From: an uncultured Pseudomonadota bacterium
Lineage (GTDB): Bacteria > Pseudomonadota > Gammaproteobacteria > Enterobacterales > Succinivibrionaceae
Length of the DNA stretch: 52,101 bases
Reading direction: 5' to 3'
Assembly: GCA_900319705.1 (NCBI GenBank)
Contig: ONPL01000008.1
Coordinates: 1-52,101 of the forward strand
The notes beneath the pieces were generated by a model. It was not told the origin of the DNA, ran no database searches, and worked only from the letters and a program-made list of their open reading frames with translations. The position numbers were made by a program, and so were the translations under genes. Every line of letters begins with the position of its first letter. Within the stretch, counting starts at the first letter, position 1. This document shows positions 1 through 8,946 of this stretch, one piece after another.

Positions 1-1
1 C

Positions 2-217
2 TGTGAAGGGCATGATTTCTGCCAGTGCCGTCTGGATAAAGATTCTTCTGTACCGAATGATGAAGTTAGTAGAGATTCACAGGTTATTGTTCCAAGAGGA
101 TTTCCTTATGATGTAAGCAAGCATCCGGGCGGCGGCTGCTATTTTAAATATACGTCGGCTGAAAAAGTAAATGGTAAAATTGAACCGGTTTATACGCTTG
201 TAACCTCCGGATGCTAG
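2..217 (+). CDS. C-terminal end of an unknown protein (partial)
   Basis: An open frame enters from the left edge and ends at TAG 215-217, giving 72 residues. The piece is cysteine-rich (CEGHDFCQC near the edge, GGGC in the middle, and a terminal Cys) and has no obvious membrane segment. Cysteine spacing and polar composition suggest an extracytoplasmic or metal-binding protein, but the visible part does not let me name a family. A good intrinsic terminator follows about 50 bases downstream, which supports this being the real end of a gene. Confidence 0.55.
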   Translation, partial: CEGHDFCQCRLDKDSSVPNDEVSRDSQVIVPRGFPYDVSKHPGGGCYFKYTSAEKVNGKIEPVYTLVTSGC

Positions 218-266
218 CCGATCCGGCGAAGTATTAACCGGAACATTCATTCTGACAGTTTTTTAG

Positions 267-305
267 ACCGGTGCGGGATTGAACCTGCACCGGTTTGTCT
301 TTGTG
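267..305 (+). terminator. Intrinsic terminator after the left-edge gene
   Basis: The inverted repeat ACCGGTGC (267-274) / GCACCGGT (287-294) has a 12-base loop and is followed by TTGTCTTTG. It separates the partial gene from the jet operon, so the operon probably has its own promoter in 306-422. I could not pick out a convincing -35/-10 pair there. Confidence 0.7.
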
Positions 306-422
306 CAATATCATATTTCTTTAATCCTTGCCCATTTTTTGTTAGTATGTACGGGACTTTTTTTTTACTGTTAAAAAAGTTGATTTTTGATTACCTGCAG
401 GTTTGTGCTGCTTTAATAGAAT

Positions 423-1907
423 ATGAATTTTTTAGCTGACTATACAAAATTAAACGATTTACTGGGAACAAACAGAACCTGGAAACTGCTGAGGGCTGAT
501 CGGGCTCCCATGATTATTGCTTTCCTGAAAAATCTGTTTGCCAATGAAACTGAAGTTCCCTACGGTACCGCCAGAGCCAATCTGATTGAATTTCTCAAAC
601 AGATTGAGCCGGAACTGGAGAAGGAAAATTTTGAAAACATTGTTACTTCAAAAAGTTCCGATCTTCTAAGAGAGTGGATTAACAACGGCTGGCTGACCGA
701 ACTCAACAACTGTATCACTCTGACAGATTCATCCCAGCGGGCGCTGGATTTCTGTAATCTGCTGGTGAACCGTACGGTTAATACCTCTGCAACCCACCTT
801 CAGATTTTCTTAAATGAACTTCAGCAGCTTTATGTGAGGATCGGTATTGATAAAAAGGCCAAAACATCAGAACTTATCAAGCAGAAAAAGGAACTTGAAG
901 AGGAAATCAGACTGATCCGCGAGGGACGCCAGATCCCGTTAACCGAACCGCAGAAGAAGGAGCGCATCCGCACTCTTTATGATCTGGCAAGCCGTCTGCC
1001 GCGGGATTTCCGTAAACTGGAGGAGGAAACCAGGGAAATCGACCGCAGGATCCGTGTCCGCATGATCGAGGAGAACACCACCAAGGGAAATCTGCTCAAG
1101 AGGGTTCTCAAGGAGGAGGCAGAACAGCGACAGACCGATTACGGCTCAGCCTACGAGGGCTTTTTCAAGATGCTCTGCGACAGTGAAGTTGTTGACAAAT
1201 TCAAAAGTCAGATGGCTTTTGTCCTTTCCCAGCCGATCGCGCAGTATCTTAATAAAAACGAGATTTCATTTCTCAAGAAAATGATCCCGGTGCTGCTGTC
1301 TGAATGTCAGCATGTACAGGATGTCCGCAGCAGGATAGATGAAAATCTGCGTATGTATGTGGAAAGTTCCGATTTCCAGGAAAACCGCACGGTAACGGAA
1401 CTTCTTTCCAAACTCGAACGTTTCGGTGTAATGCTTAAGGATACCACCTCCAATCTGCAGAGGGAGCGTCTTGATATTAAACTTGAAGGCGGCGGTATCA
1501 AGGTCTGCTCAATTGAAAACTTCCGTATCAAACGTCCTGACGAGATTACCGACTATTCCGGAGTTCAGGAGCACCAGAATTCATCCGTGATCAGCAATCA
1601 TATTATCAAGAGTCTTGATACGGTCCGCATCAAGGATGTAAGGGATTCGATCAGACGTACCCTGGGCAGAGCATCATCCATGACGGTTGCCGAGATTATA
1701 TCCAGGAATAAAATTTTATACGGTCTGCAGGAGGTGGTTGCATATGTTCGTGTAGCCAATGAACTCAAGGCAGAACTTGATCAGAGTCAGAATGACCAGA
1801 TAGAGGTGAAGGATTTCCGCAATCCTAACAAGATTTTAAGGATTACCATCCCGCGCCAGGTATTGAACAGCCAGAATATGCGGGACAGTGAAAGGGAAAC
1901 CCTTTAG
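423..1907 (+). CDS. jetA: JetA, Wadjet kleisin-like subunit (DUF3375)
   Basis: This 494-residue protein is the first gene of a type I Wadjet operon. JetA is the MukF-like kleisin that links JetB to the JetC SMC ATPase in the complex that recognises and cleaves small circular DNA. The N-terminus carries the DUF3375-like pattern W-KLLRADRAPMIIAFLKNLF, followed by a winged-helix-like region. Residues about 140-225 form a long charged coiled coil, and a second helical region runs to the C-terminus. The length matches the family. The start ATG has no clear Shine-Dalgarno sequence, but the conserved N-terminal motif begins soon after it and no better start exists. The call rests on the motif plus its position before DUF4194, SMC and DUF2220 genes. 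MukF is the main alternative and is ruled out by the linked jetD. Confidence 0.85.
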   Translation: MNFLADYTKLNDLLGTNRTWKLLRADRAPMIIAFLKNLFANETEVPYGTARANLIEFLKQIEPELEKENFENIVTSKSSDLLREWINNGWLTELNNCITLTDSSQRALDFCNLLVNRTVNTSATHLQIFLNELQQLYVRIGIDKKAKTSELIKQKKELEEEIRLIREGRQIPLTEPQKKERIRTLYDLASRLPRDFRKLEEETREIDRRIRVRMIEENTTKGNLLKRVLKEEAEQRQTDYGSAYEGFFKMLCDSEVVDKFKSQMAFVLSQPIAQYLNKNEISFLKKMIPVLLSECQHVQDVRSRIDENLRMYVESSDFQENRTVTELLSKLERFGVMLKDTTSNLQRERLDIKLEGGGIKVCSIENFRIKRPDEITDYSGVQEHQNSSVISNHIIKSLDTVRIKDVRDSIRRTLGRASSMTVAEIISRNKILYGLQEVVAYVRVANELKAELDQSQNDQIEVKDFRNPNKILRITIPRQVLNSQNMRDSERETL

Positions 1908-1919
1908 GAGAATAAACAA

Positions 1920-2678
1920 GTGACAGATATCAGTAACGAAAATTACAGTGAAAACACCCCTGATAACAGTCAGGGTACTGAACAGAAGGAAAATAATCCC
2001 CAGGTTTCAGAGTTCTCTGCAGAGATCCGCAATACCATTATTGAACTTCTGAAACACGGCAGTCTGACTTTTGCAGAACGTCCGAATATGTACAAAACTC
2101 TCTGTTCATATCAGAACGAGATTTCCTCATACCTTAGAAATATCAATATCCTGCTGGCCCATAACGAGGAGATGGGGGTTGCCTATATCAAGAATCTGTA
2201 CCGCGAAGAGGAGGCGGCACAGCAGAAGACCGATGATATTCTGGAGGAGCAGGATGATTTTGACGATGATTCACATTTAATCAGCTCCCGCACCCTGTCT
2301 GAGTTTGATTCCATAGTGATTCTGGTGCTGCGCAAATACTATCATGAACGGTACAACAGCGGTGAAACGAATGTCTTTCTGGATGTAGATCAGATCAGCA
2401 GTCTTCTGATCCCGTACGTCGGCGTGGCAAACTCCGCCACCAGAACTATTGAAAAAATCAACGGAACACTGACTAAACTTCAGGAAAAACGCCTGATCCG
2501 CAAGGAAAGCGGAAATTTCGGCGACCGTGTGGAGGTTCTTCCGCTGATCCGCTTTGTAATCAACGCAGAATTTATGACTCAGCTGCTGGAGGAATATCAT
2601 AATAAACTGCTTACCCGCTACACCGAGGAAGAACTGGAAAAAGTTATGAAAGCTGCTGAACAGGAGCAGGAACAATGA
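1920..2678 (+). CDS. jetB: JetB, Wadjet MukE-like subunit (DUF4194)
   Basis: This 252-residue acidic protein corresponds to JetB/MksE, the winged-helix KITE-type subunit that binds the JetA kleisin. After a disordered acidic start (about 1-35) comes the DUF4194 pattern: a leucine-rich helix, ELLKHGSLTFAERPNMYKTL, then EEMGVAYIKNL around 84-94. A second helical half contains SEFDSIVILVLRKYY and FLDVDQISSLLIPY, resembling the second winged helix of the family. The start is GTG at 1920, with AGGAG at 1906-1910 overlapping the jetA stop. The gene ends in an ATGA overlap with jetC, so the three subunits are translationally coupled, as expected for a fixed-ratio complex. Confidence 0.86.
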   Translation: MTDISNENYSENTPDNSQGTEQKENNPQVSEFSAEIRNTIIELLKHGSLTFAERPNMYKTLCSYQNEISSYLRNINILLAHNEEMGVAYIKNLYREEEAAQQKTDDILEEQDDFDDDSHLISSRTLSEFDSIVILVLRKYYHERYNSGETNVFLDVDQISSLLIPYVGVANSATRTIEKINGTLTKLQEKRLIRKESGNFGDRVEVLPLIRFVINAEFMTQLLEEYHNKLLTRYTEEELEKVMKAAEQEQEQ

Positions 2679-5600
2679 GAGATAAACAGATAGATATGTT
2701 TGAAGATCCGAATATCGAGGATCAGATTAAACTGGCGACCCTGACCGTTTACAACTGGGGTTCCTTCAACGGCCTTCATTCAATAAACATTAATCCTGAC
2801 GGAACCCTGATTACCGGTGAAAACGGTGCGGGTAAATCAACCATTATCGACGGACTGATGGTCCTGCTGTGTTCCGCAGGCCGTGTAAGCTTCAATATGG
2901 CCGCCGCCCAGGGGGATAAATCAGACCGTTCCCTGGTGTCATACATGCGCGGAAGCTACGGACGCTTCGAGGATGAATCCGGTTCCAGTGCGAAAAATCT
3001 GCGTAACGGTACTGTGGCCACCGTGCTCAAGGCAACCTACAAACATACCGCCAGCGATCGCATCGTGGTTCTGCTGGGGGTGTTCTATATCAACGGAAGC
3101 AGCAATCAGCTTTCCGATGTAAAGAAAATATATGTTATTTCGGAATCGGATATTTCCGTGAAGGAGGCTTTGAATCATTTCTCCAACAATGACACCCATT
3201 CCCTGAAGGCATATCTTAAAACCTTCAACCGGTGTTATGTATGCGATGATAACTTCAAGGAATACGAGGCACACTACAAGAATCTTCTCAATATCGAAAA
3301 CAGTAACGCACCGGCGCTGCTGTCACGTGCACTCGGTCTAAAGAAGATCGACGATCTGACCGAACTTATCCGCAAACTGGTGCTGGAACCCGGTGAAATC
3401 AAACAGGATGCGATGAATACCGTAAAACAGTTTGACGATTTGAAAACCACCCACCAGAAGCTGCTGGATGCCAGAAAGCAGGAGGCTGAGCTGGTTCCGC
3501 TTCGTGATACCCACATCGAATACCAGCGCACTGTGGAAAAGAGGGCTCTTTTTGACGAGGCGCGCAGTGAGCTCGACTGTTTCGTTTCCGGTTATGCAAT
3601 TGAGCATTATGAAAAGGAAATGAAGGATTTCAACAGCGAGATGGAAGTGGCCACGCTGAAGAAGAAGGAGCTTGAAGATAAAAAGACGGAACTGGAAAAC
3701 TACCAGAACCTCTGCCATGAAAACTATCTGAAACAGGGCGGTGATGCGATCGAAAAGATTTCATACCAGATCAGCAACACCAAAAGCAATCTGTCCCGCG
3801 TGAGTGATGATCTGCGCCGTTATAATGATCTTACCAGAAAGCTCAATCTCAAGGACGGAAGTTCCGAGGAGAACTTTACCGAAAACTTCAAAAAATACGC
3901 CCAGCTGCTGGAAGATTACGACAAACTGGAAAGTGAACTGTTTGATCAGCGTGCCAAGATTGTCAGTGAGTCTAAAAACCTTGACGGTAAAATCAAGGAT
4001 ATTACCCAGGAGATCAGACTGCTTGAGGATAAATCCGATTCCAATGTCGACTATCATTACCAGCGTGTAAGGGATGAAATTATCCAGGATTTGGATATCG
4101 ATCCGTCGGAACTGGTGTTTGCTGCCGAACTTATGGATGTTAAGGAAGAGGAGGCCCGCTGGCAGGGTGCCATTGAAAGAGCTCTCGGCGGTATTCGTCT
4201 GACTCTGCTTGTTTCCCAGCATTTCTACCGCGGTATCACAACCTGGGTAAACCAGCGCCATACCGGTCTGCATATCAGAATTCAGGTGGTTGAGCCTGAT
4301 ACCGATTATTCCGTATCTTTCGGAAACCGCGGTTATCTGCAGAAACTCAAATGGAAGAAACATCCTTTCACCAACTGGCTGCAGAACCATCTGCTCAAGC
4401 ACGATCTGGCCTGTGTCGACAGTGTGGAGGAGATGAATGATACTGAATTCTCCATGACGGTTGAAGGTCTGATCCACCGCAAGGGCGGTTTCTTTGAAAA
4501 GAAGGATCTGCGCTCAATCAACGACCGCCACGACTGGTTCCTCGGTTTCTCCAGCAAGGACAAACTGAATCTGCTCAAAAGAGAGCAGAATTTCCTCTCC
4601 TCCCAGTTGATCGAACTGCAGTCTAAAGATCTGAAACTGCTGCAGAAGAAGAGAGAATACGATGAACTGAATACCAATATAGTTCTTCTGAACGAATTCA
4701 AGCAGTTCTCCCAGATTGACACCCAGTCTCTTGAAAAGGAACTGGCTGCACTGGAGGAACAGCAGAATCTGATCCAGACCAGCCCGGATACCCTTAGACT
4801 CAAGGATATATGGGAGGAATCCAAGAAGGCGGTCTACCAGGCAAACCAGGATATTTATCTGTTTGTCGGTCAGATTGCCACTATTCAGACGCGAATTGAA
4901 AACTGTGAAAACAAACTCAAGAAATACCGCGAACTCAATCATGGAAATATCTCCAGGGAAATTGAGGAAATTATTCTGAATATTTTCAAAAAAGGTCATG
5001 TTACAGTTTCTGCCTGTTTTGAAGATCGCGAAATGGAAAAGACCGCCACCGCATTCAAGTTTGAAATCGATTCTCTTGATGCAAAGGTTAAATCCCTGTT
5101 TGCATCTGAAAGAGGTTCCATGAGTTCATTCTATACCGCATGGGCCGATCAGAAAGGATATGAGAATCTCACCCGCGATAATGTTGAAGGGTACCTTGAT
5201 CTGCTTGATAAAATCCAGAAGGAGGGGCTTCCTGCCCTGGTTGAGGAGTTCAAGGAAAAACTCAATACCGAGGTAACCCAGTCGGTGGCCAGTATCAAGT
5301 CGAAAATTGATGCTGAAATTGCTTCGATTGAAGAAAGGATCGGTATGATCAACGAGGTTCTAGCCCGTGCTGAATTCAGGGAAAACTCCTATCTTAAAAT
5401 TGTAGCCAAGAAGGTTAAATATCCGTTCATTACAGAATTTGAACGCGATGTGGACAAGGTGATGGGAATGCTGCTGTCCGATGATCATGAAAAGAGATTC
5501 GAAGCGCTTGAAAAGGTAATCAATACTCTGAATGTGGCTATCAAGAATTCCAACACCAAGGATAACATGCGACTGCTGGATCCTCGTCTGCGTATGTTCT

Positions 5601-6049
5601 TCGTTGCCCAGGAACTTGATCGTAAAACCAATGAAATCAGAGATGTTCTTGATTCCAGCAGCGGAAAATCCGGTGGTGAAAAGGAGGCGTTCGCAGGCTC
5701 CGTGGTTGCTGCTGCCCTGGCCTACGTTCTTACTCCGGCTGATGAATCGGTTCCGTCCTACAGTACCGTGTTCCTCGATGAGGCATTTTCCAATACTTCT
5801 GATGCGGTAAGTATCAGGGTTCTGCGCATATTCAAGGAACTCAAACTTCATGTCAACCTGATAACTCCGTTCAAGAATATCGATGTTGCCCGCGACTATG
5901 CCCGTTCACTTATAATTATGACCCGTGATGTTTCAAGCCACAACAGTATGGCCAGTGAACTGACCTGGGAGGAATATGATGAACAGCTTAATGCTGCACG
6001 CAGCAGGGAACTCGAAGAACTGGGAATCAGGGTAGATGAACAGCAGTAG
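2675..6049 (+). CDS. jetC: JetC, Wadjet SMC-like ATPase
   Basis: The largest operon member (1124 residues) is an SMC/Rad50-type ATPase. The N-terminal head has an aromatic NWGSFNG motif followed by Walker A GENGAGKS at residues 48-55. Two long coiled-coil arms (roughly 230-440 and 640-930) flank a hinge region. The C-terminal head has the signature GKSGGEKE at about 997-1004 and Walker B VFLDEAF at about 1032-1038, with the catalytic Glu present. In Wadjet, ATP hydrolysis drives loop extrusion that lets JetD measure and cut small plasmids. The ATG lies inside the jetB stop (ATGA). The 3' end overlaps the next gene by 14 bases, so the operon continues unbroken. Length and domain order match JetC/MksB rather than the larger MukB. 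Confidence 0.92.
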   Translation: MRDKQIDMFEDPNIEDQIKLATLTVYNWGSFNGLHSININPDGTLITGENGAGKSTIIDGLMVLLCSAGRVSFNMAAAQGDKSDRSLVSYMRGSYGRFEDESGSSAKNLRNGTVATVLKATYKHTASDRIVVLLGVFYINGSSNQLSDVKKIYVISESDISVKEALNHFSNNDTHSLKAYLKTFNRCYVCDDNFKEYEAHYKNLLNIENSNAPALLSRALGLKKIDDLTELIRKLVLEPGEIKQDAMNTVKQFDDLKTTHQKLLDARKQEAELVPLRDTHIEYQRTVEKRALFDEARSELDCFVSGYAIEHYEKEMKDFNSEMEVATLKKKELEDKKTELENYQNLCHENYLKQGGDAIEKISYQISNTKSNLSRVSDDLRRYNDLTRKLNLKDGSSEENFTENFKKYAQLLEDYDKLESELFDQRAKIVSESKNLDGKIKDITQEIRLLEDKSDSNVDYHYQRVRDEIIQDLDIDPSELVFAAELMDVKEEEARWQGAIERALGGIRLTLLVSQHFYRGITTWVNQRHTGLHIRIQVVEPDTDYSVSFGNRGYLQKLKWKKHPFTNWLQNHLLKHDLACVDSVEEMNDTEFSMTVEGLIHRKGGFFEKKDLRSINDRHDWFLGFSSKDKLNLLKREQNFLSSQLIELQSKDLKLLQKKREYDELNTNIVLLNEFKQFSQIDTQSLEKELAALEEQQNLIQTSPDTLRLKDIWEESKKAVYQANQDIYLFVGQIATIQTRIENCENKLKKYRELNHGNISREIEEIILNIFKKGHVTVSACFEDREMEKTATAFKFEIDSLDAKVKSLFASERGSMSSFYTAWADQKGYENLTRDNVEGYLDLLDKIQKEGLPALVEEFKEKLNTEVTQSVASIKSKIDAEIASIEERIGMINEVLARAEFRENSYLKIVAKKVKYPFITEFERDVDKVMGMLLSDDHEKRFEALEKVINTLNVAIKNSNTKDNMRLLDPRLRMFFVAQELDRKTNEIRDVLDSSSGKSGGEKEAFAGSVVAAALAYVLTPADESVPSYSTVFLDEAFSNTSDAVSIRVLRIFKELKLHVNLITPFKNIDVARDYARSLIIMTRDVSSHNSMASELTWEEYDEQLNAARSRELEELGIRVDEQQ

Positions 6050-6899
6050 CGGGATCGGACTGATCGGCTGTTCAGATCCCTGCGGGAAGGATGCTCTTGC
6101 AACGGTGGACCGGTTGACGGAGCATCTGAAGTCAGCCGGTCTGAATGTTTTCAGAGCTGATTATCACGGAAGTGATATCGAACCTTTCAGCAGTGAAGCC
6201 GCCTGTGCCAAGGCGCAAAAGCTCATTGAGATGTACAAAGATCCCCGGATCGGCATGATTTTTGATATATCCGGCGGAGATCTTGCCAACTCGGTGCTGC
6301 CGTATCTGGATTTTTCCGTTATCCGTGCCAGCAGTAAGCCATTCGCAGGTTACAGTGATCTTACCACGCTGGTTAATGCAATCAGCGTGCAGACCGGCAG
6401 AACCGGGATCCTTTACCAGATCAGAAATCTGGTTGATCCGGTTTACGGTGATGAGCAGACTGACCGGTTTCTAAGAACGTTCATTTCAGGCTCTGATGCT
6501 CTGTTTGATTTTGATTATCAGTTTCTGCATGGCAGTGATTTCTGCGGTGAACTTATGGGCGGTAACATAAGATGCCTGCTTAAACTGGCCGGAACGACCT
6601 GCTGGCCTGATTTTACCGGCAGGATCCTTTTTCTTGAGTCCCTCGGCGCTATGCAGCCGCAGTTGATTACTGCAATTGCCCAGCTGAAAATGCTTGGTGT
6701 TTTTGAGCAGATCAGCGGGCTGGTTCTTGGAACCTTTACCAGACTTGAATCTGCCGGTGTGCCGGTTTGGGAAATGATCCGCGGTTTTATTCCTGATCGT
6801 GTTCCGGTGGTCAAAACCTCGCAGATCGGCCATGGTCACGATTCAAGAGCGCTTAAAATAGGAGGATTCTATTCCTTCCTGCGGAGGAGGTCCGAATAA
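6036..6899 (+). CDS. S66-family serine peptidase (LD-carboxypeptidase / MccF-like) inside the Wadjet operon
   Basis: This 287-residue cytoplasmic protein has the whole S66 signature. There is an N-terminal Rossmann-like half with ISGGDLANSVLPYLDF (78-93), the nucleophile elbow GYSD with Ser107, GGN at 175-177, catalytic Glu201 in LFLES, and a His in the IGHGH motif (probably His266). S66 enzymes either remove the D-Ala from murein tetrapeptides (LdcA) or cleave microcin C-type acyl-sulfamoyl adenylates (MccF). The sequence does not tell me which. The ATG lies 14 bases before the jetC stop, and the stop overlaps the jetD start as TAATG, so it is translationally coupled on both sides. This gene is not part of the canonical jetABCD set. 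No signal peptide is seen. Confidence 0.88.
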   Translation: MNSSSGIGLIGCSDPCGKDALATVDRLTEHLKSAGLNVFRADYHGSDIEPFSSEAACAKAQKLIEMYKDPRIGMIFDISGGDLANSVLPYLDFSVIRASSKPFAGYSDLTTLVNAISVQTGRTGILYQIRNLVDPVYGDEQTDRFLRTFISGSDALFDFDYQFLHGSDFCGELMGGNIRCLLKLAGTTCWPDFTGRILFLESLGAMQPQLITAIAQLKMLGVFEQISGLVLGTFTRLESAGVPVWEMIRGFIPDRVPVVKTSQIGHGHDSRALKIGGFYSFLRRRSE

Positions 6900-8182
6900 T
6901 GCCGGTAAAGAAAGAACTGCTTCATCCCTCGGATATAATTACTGCTGTCCGCGAAAAGGAGTTTGCAGATCTGCGTCATCTGCGTGAACATCTCAGAGGT
7001 GAAAGAAAATATCCACTGGTGTTCAAACTCAATCTTCCTAAATCCTCCGATGTTCACGAAGGACTCAGAAATAAAAGTTTTATAACCGGATATACGGATT
7101 TTCAACTGGCCTGGAAGAAATTTCCTCATCAGGAAATGATCAGATCCTGTTCGCGCAACTGGCGTCTTGACGGCTGTGATACGGTTCCTGAAGCTCTTGA
7201 AATCAGCTGTTTCGGCGATTTGCGTAAACTGCTTGATGCACATCAGAACCGCTTTATTGATCTTGCGGTTAAGAGGGTAGAGCAGCTTTCCCGGGTAGCC
7301 GGGGTTGCGGAATCGGCAGTCTTCTATGCGCTGCTTGCACAGCTGGTGGGAACCACCGGCCACGGGATAGAATATTCTCTCAGCGACAGAGAGTTCAGTG
7401 ATCTTCTGATCCTGCTGCCGCAGCTTCGGGCAGGAATGGGCAGGGAACTGTATCTGCGTTCACTTCCTCTGATCAACATAGATACCAAATATATCGAAAA
7501 CCATGACAAACTTATTTATGATATTCTCTGCATTACCGGTGTACTTGATGTAGCTGCAGAAGTTCAGGGAATAACTGTCCGCAGGAAAATTGAGAATTTT
7601 CTCGGAGTTGAACCTCATCCGGACGGTTTTGTTTCAGTGGTGATTCTAGATCCGAAACTGGTCGGGGATCCTGCTGTTACCGGCAGATACCGGATCTGCA
7701 TGGTTCCTGCCGCTGAACTGAAAAAACATGCCCCGGTGGGAAGCAATCTGCTGGTGGTGGAAAACAAGGAGTCCGGTTATATGCTACCGGAAATCCCGGA
7801 TACCGTAGCGGTTTTCGGCGGCGGTAAAAATGTATCCTGGGCGGACAATGACTGGATTTGCACAAAACGAAAGGTTGCCTACTGGGGAGATCTAGATCAG
7901 TCAGGTTTTAAAATACTGGCGCAGTTCAGACATAAAGCCGGTTTTCAGATCCCTTCGCTGATGATGGATCCTGGCACGATTGAAAAGCATCTCGAAAGAA
8001 TGTGCATGGATGACAGCGGGGAAACGGTTGAACCGGCGGAAATGAGTCTGCTTACTGCTGACGAAAAGGAAGCTGTCCGGCTACTTTCTTCTCTTGAACA
8101 TTCGGTCAACCGGCTGGAGCAGGAAAAACTCAACCAGGATTATGTTGCTGAAACTGTGCTGAAGTTCTTTACCGAAAAATAA
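6899..8182 (+). CDS. jetD: JetD, Wadjet Toprim-like nuclease subunit (DUF3322/DUF2220)
   Basis: This 427-residue protein is the nuclease of the Wadjet system. The N-terminal DUF3322-like region (about 1-190, with TDFQLAWKKFPHQ near 66-78) probably contacts the SMC complex. The C-terminal DUF2220/Toprim fold has the metal-binding Glu288 in VVENKES, GGGKNVSW at 307-314, and the DxD pair Asp331/Asp333 in YWGDLDQSGFKIL. The closing pattern RLEQEKLNQDYV (405-416) also fits the family. All catalytic acidic residues are present, so the nuclease looks intact. The start ATG overlaps the preceding peptidase stop by one base. A hairpin directly follows the stop, so this is the last gene of the operon. 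Confidence 0.9.
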   Translation: MPVKKELLHPSDIITAVREKEFADLRHLREHLRGERKYPLVFKLNLPKSSDVHEGLRNKSFITGYTDFQLAWKKFPHQEMIRSCSRNWRLDGCDTVPEALEISCFGDLRKLLDAHQNRFIDLAVKRVEQLSRVAGVAESAVFYALLAQLVGTTGHGIEYSLSDREFSDLLILLPQLRAGMGRELYLRSLPLINIDTKYIENHDKLIYDILCITGVLDVAAEVQGITVRRKIENFLGVEPHPDGFVSVVILDPKLVGDPAVTGRYRICMVPAAELKKHAPVGSNLLVVENKESGYMLPEIPDTVAVFGGGKNVSWADNDWICTKRKVAYWGDLDQSGFKILAQFRHKAGFQIPSLMMDPGTIEKHLERMCMDDSGETVEPAEMSLLTADEKEAVRLLSSLEHSVNRLEQEKLNQDYVAETVLKFFTEK

Positions 8183-8211
8183 ACACCGTAAGTCGTTAAT
8201 TTTCGGTGTTT
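8171..8211 (+). terminator. Hairpin at the end of the Wadjet operon
   Basis: Two alternative perfect stems overlap the jetD stop: ACCGAAAAT (8171-8179) with ATTTTCGGT (8199-8207), and AAACACCG (8181-8188) with CGGTGTTT (8204-8211). The T-run is short, so it is a weak intrinsic terminator or an mRNA 3' end stabiliser. Confidence 0.45.
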
Positions 8212-8221
8212 GGTGATACTA

Positions 8222-8262
8222 CCAATAAAAACAGACAGTCAGTAGTAACTACGGACTGTCTG
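8222..8262 (-). terminator. Intrinsic terminator for the DUF4124 gene
   Basis: CAGACAGTC (8232-8240) pairs with GACTGTCTG (8254-8262), with extra pairing inside the loop. Read on the minus strand, the stem is followed by TTTTTATTGG, a classic terminator for the minus-strand gene ending at 8288. Confidence 0.75.
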
Positions 8263-8287
8263 GTCGCTCTGTTTAATCCTATATGTT

Positions 8288-8773
8288 CTATTTTTGTACG
8301 CAATCGTCCTCTGTCGGCAGCTGATTTACATCAATCATCTTTGCCTTCAGAGCATCAGCATAGCACTTTTCCTTCTTTGCCCTTGCCTGGGAAGGACGCA
8401 GATTCTGTACTGACAGATCGCACTTGTTGAGGTTTGCTATGTATGTATCTTCGATTTTACGTCTGTAGTAGCGGATCTTTTCGTTATGCAGATCCTGGCA
8501 TCCTCGAATAACTTCCTGATCCTTCTGTTTTGCCTTCTGTTCTGCAATTCTCTTTTTCTGCTCTTTGATTTCCTGAATAGTTCTCAACTCCGATGGGGAA
8601 AATACAGTATCAATCATTGAAAACTGCGCATTGTTATTTTCACGAGGAGGCTGCTGAGAGTAGTGGGTAACACCCTTTTCGTCAACCCAGCTGTACACCT
8701 GAGCTGCTTCAACTGTTACCACCGCTGCCGCAACAACGATAGCAGCTGCAACTATATATTTTTTAAATTTCAT
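8288..8773 (-). CDS. DUF4124-domain exported protein
   Basis: This 161-residue protein has a basic N-terminus, a hydrophobic signal segment rich in Ala/Val (residues 5-23), and then VYSWVDEKGVTHYSQQPP (about 26-43). That is the diagnostic DUF4124 motif found in many proteobacterial periplasmic or membrane-anchored proteins. The rest is a long, very basic coiled coil (about 60-140) with four cysteines that could form periplasmic disulfides. Family function is unknown. A GAAGG-type ribosome binding site lies about 10 bases before the ATG. The gene stands alone with its own terminator. Confidence 0.8.
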   Translation of the reverse strand: MKFKKYIVAAAIVVAAAVVTVEAAQVYSWVDEKGVTHYSQQPPRENNNAQFSMIDTVFSPSELRTIQEIKEQKKRIAEQKAKQKDQEVIRGCQDLHNEKIRYYRRKIEDTYIANLNKCDLSVQNLRPSQARAKKEKCYADALKAKMIDVNQLPTEDDCVQK

Positions 8774-8893
8774 TGATTATCGCCTTCCATAGCATAAACA
8801 GATCAATTCATATTATATGACAAAGAGTATTATAGAGATTCTTAAGTAACAATAATGAGAGTTTTGTCTAGGTTTTTTAATAAAAGGTTGAGA

Positions 8894-8921
8894 TTGACAG
8901 CTTATGTGATTGTTTTATAGT
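8894..8921 (+). promoter_or_regulatory. Strong sigma70-type promoter pointing into the space after the phosphatase gene
   Basis: TTGACA (8894-8899) and TATAGT (8916-8921) are separated by 16 bases, the best consensus pair in this part of the window. It points right, toward no annotated gene. Transcription would run antisense to the 3' end of the histidine phosphatase gene. Confidence 0.5.
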
Positions 8922-8946
8922 AGATTTTGGACAAGGCAAACCGCGG

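Noticed and set aside
423-6049. MukFEB condensin operon
   Set aside because: The three-gene order is similar, but subunit sizes, the DUF3375/DUF4194-type motifs and the linked DUF2220 nuclease (jetD) fit Wadjet.
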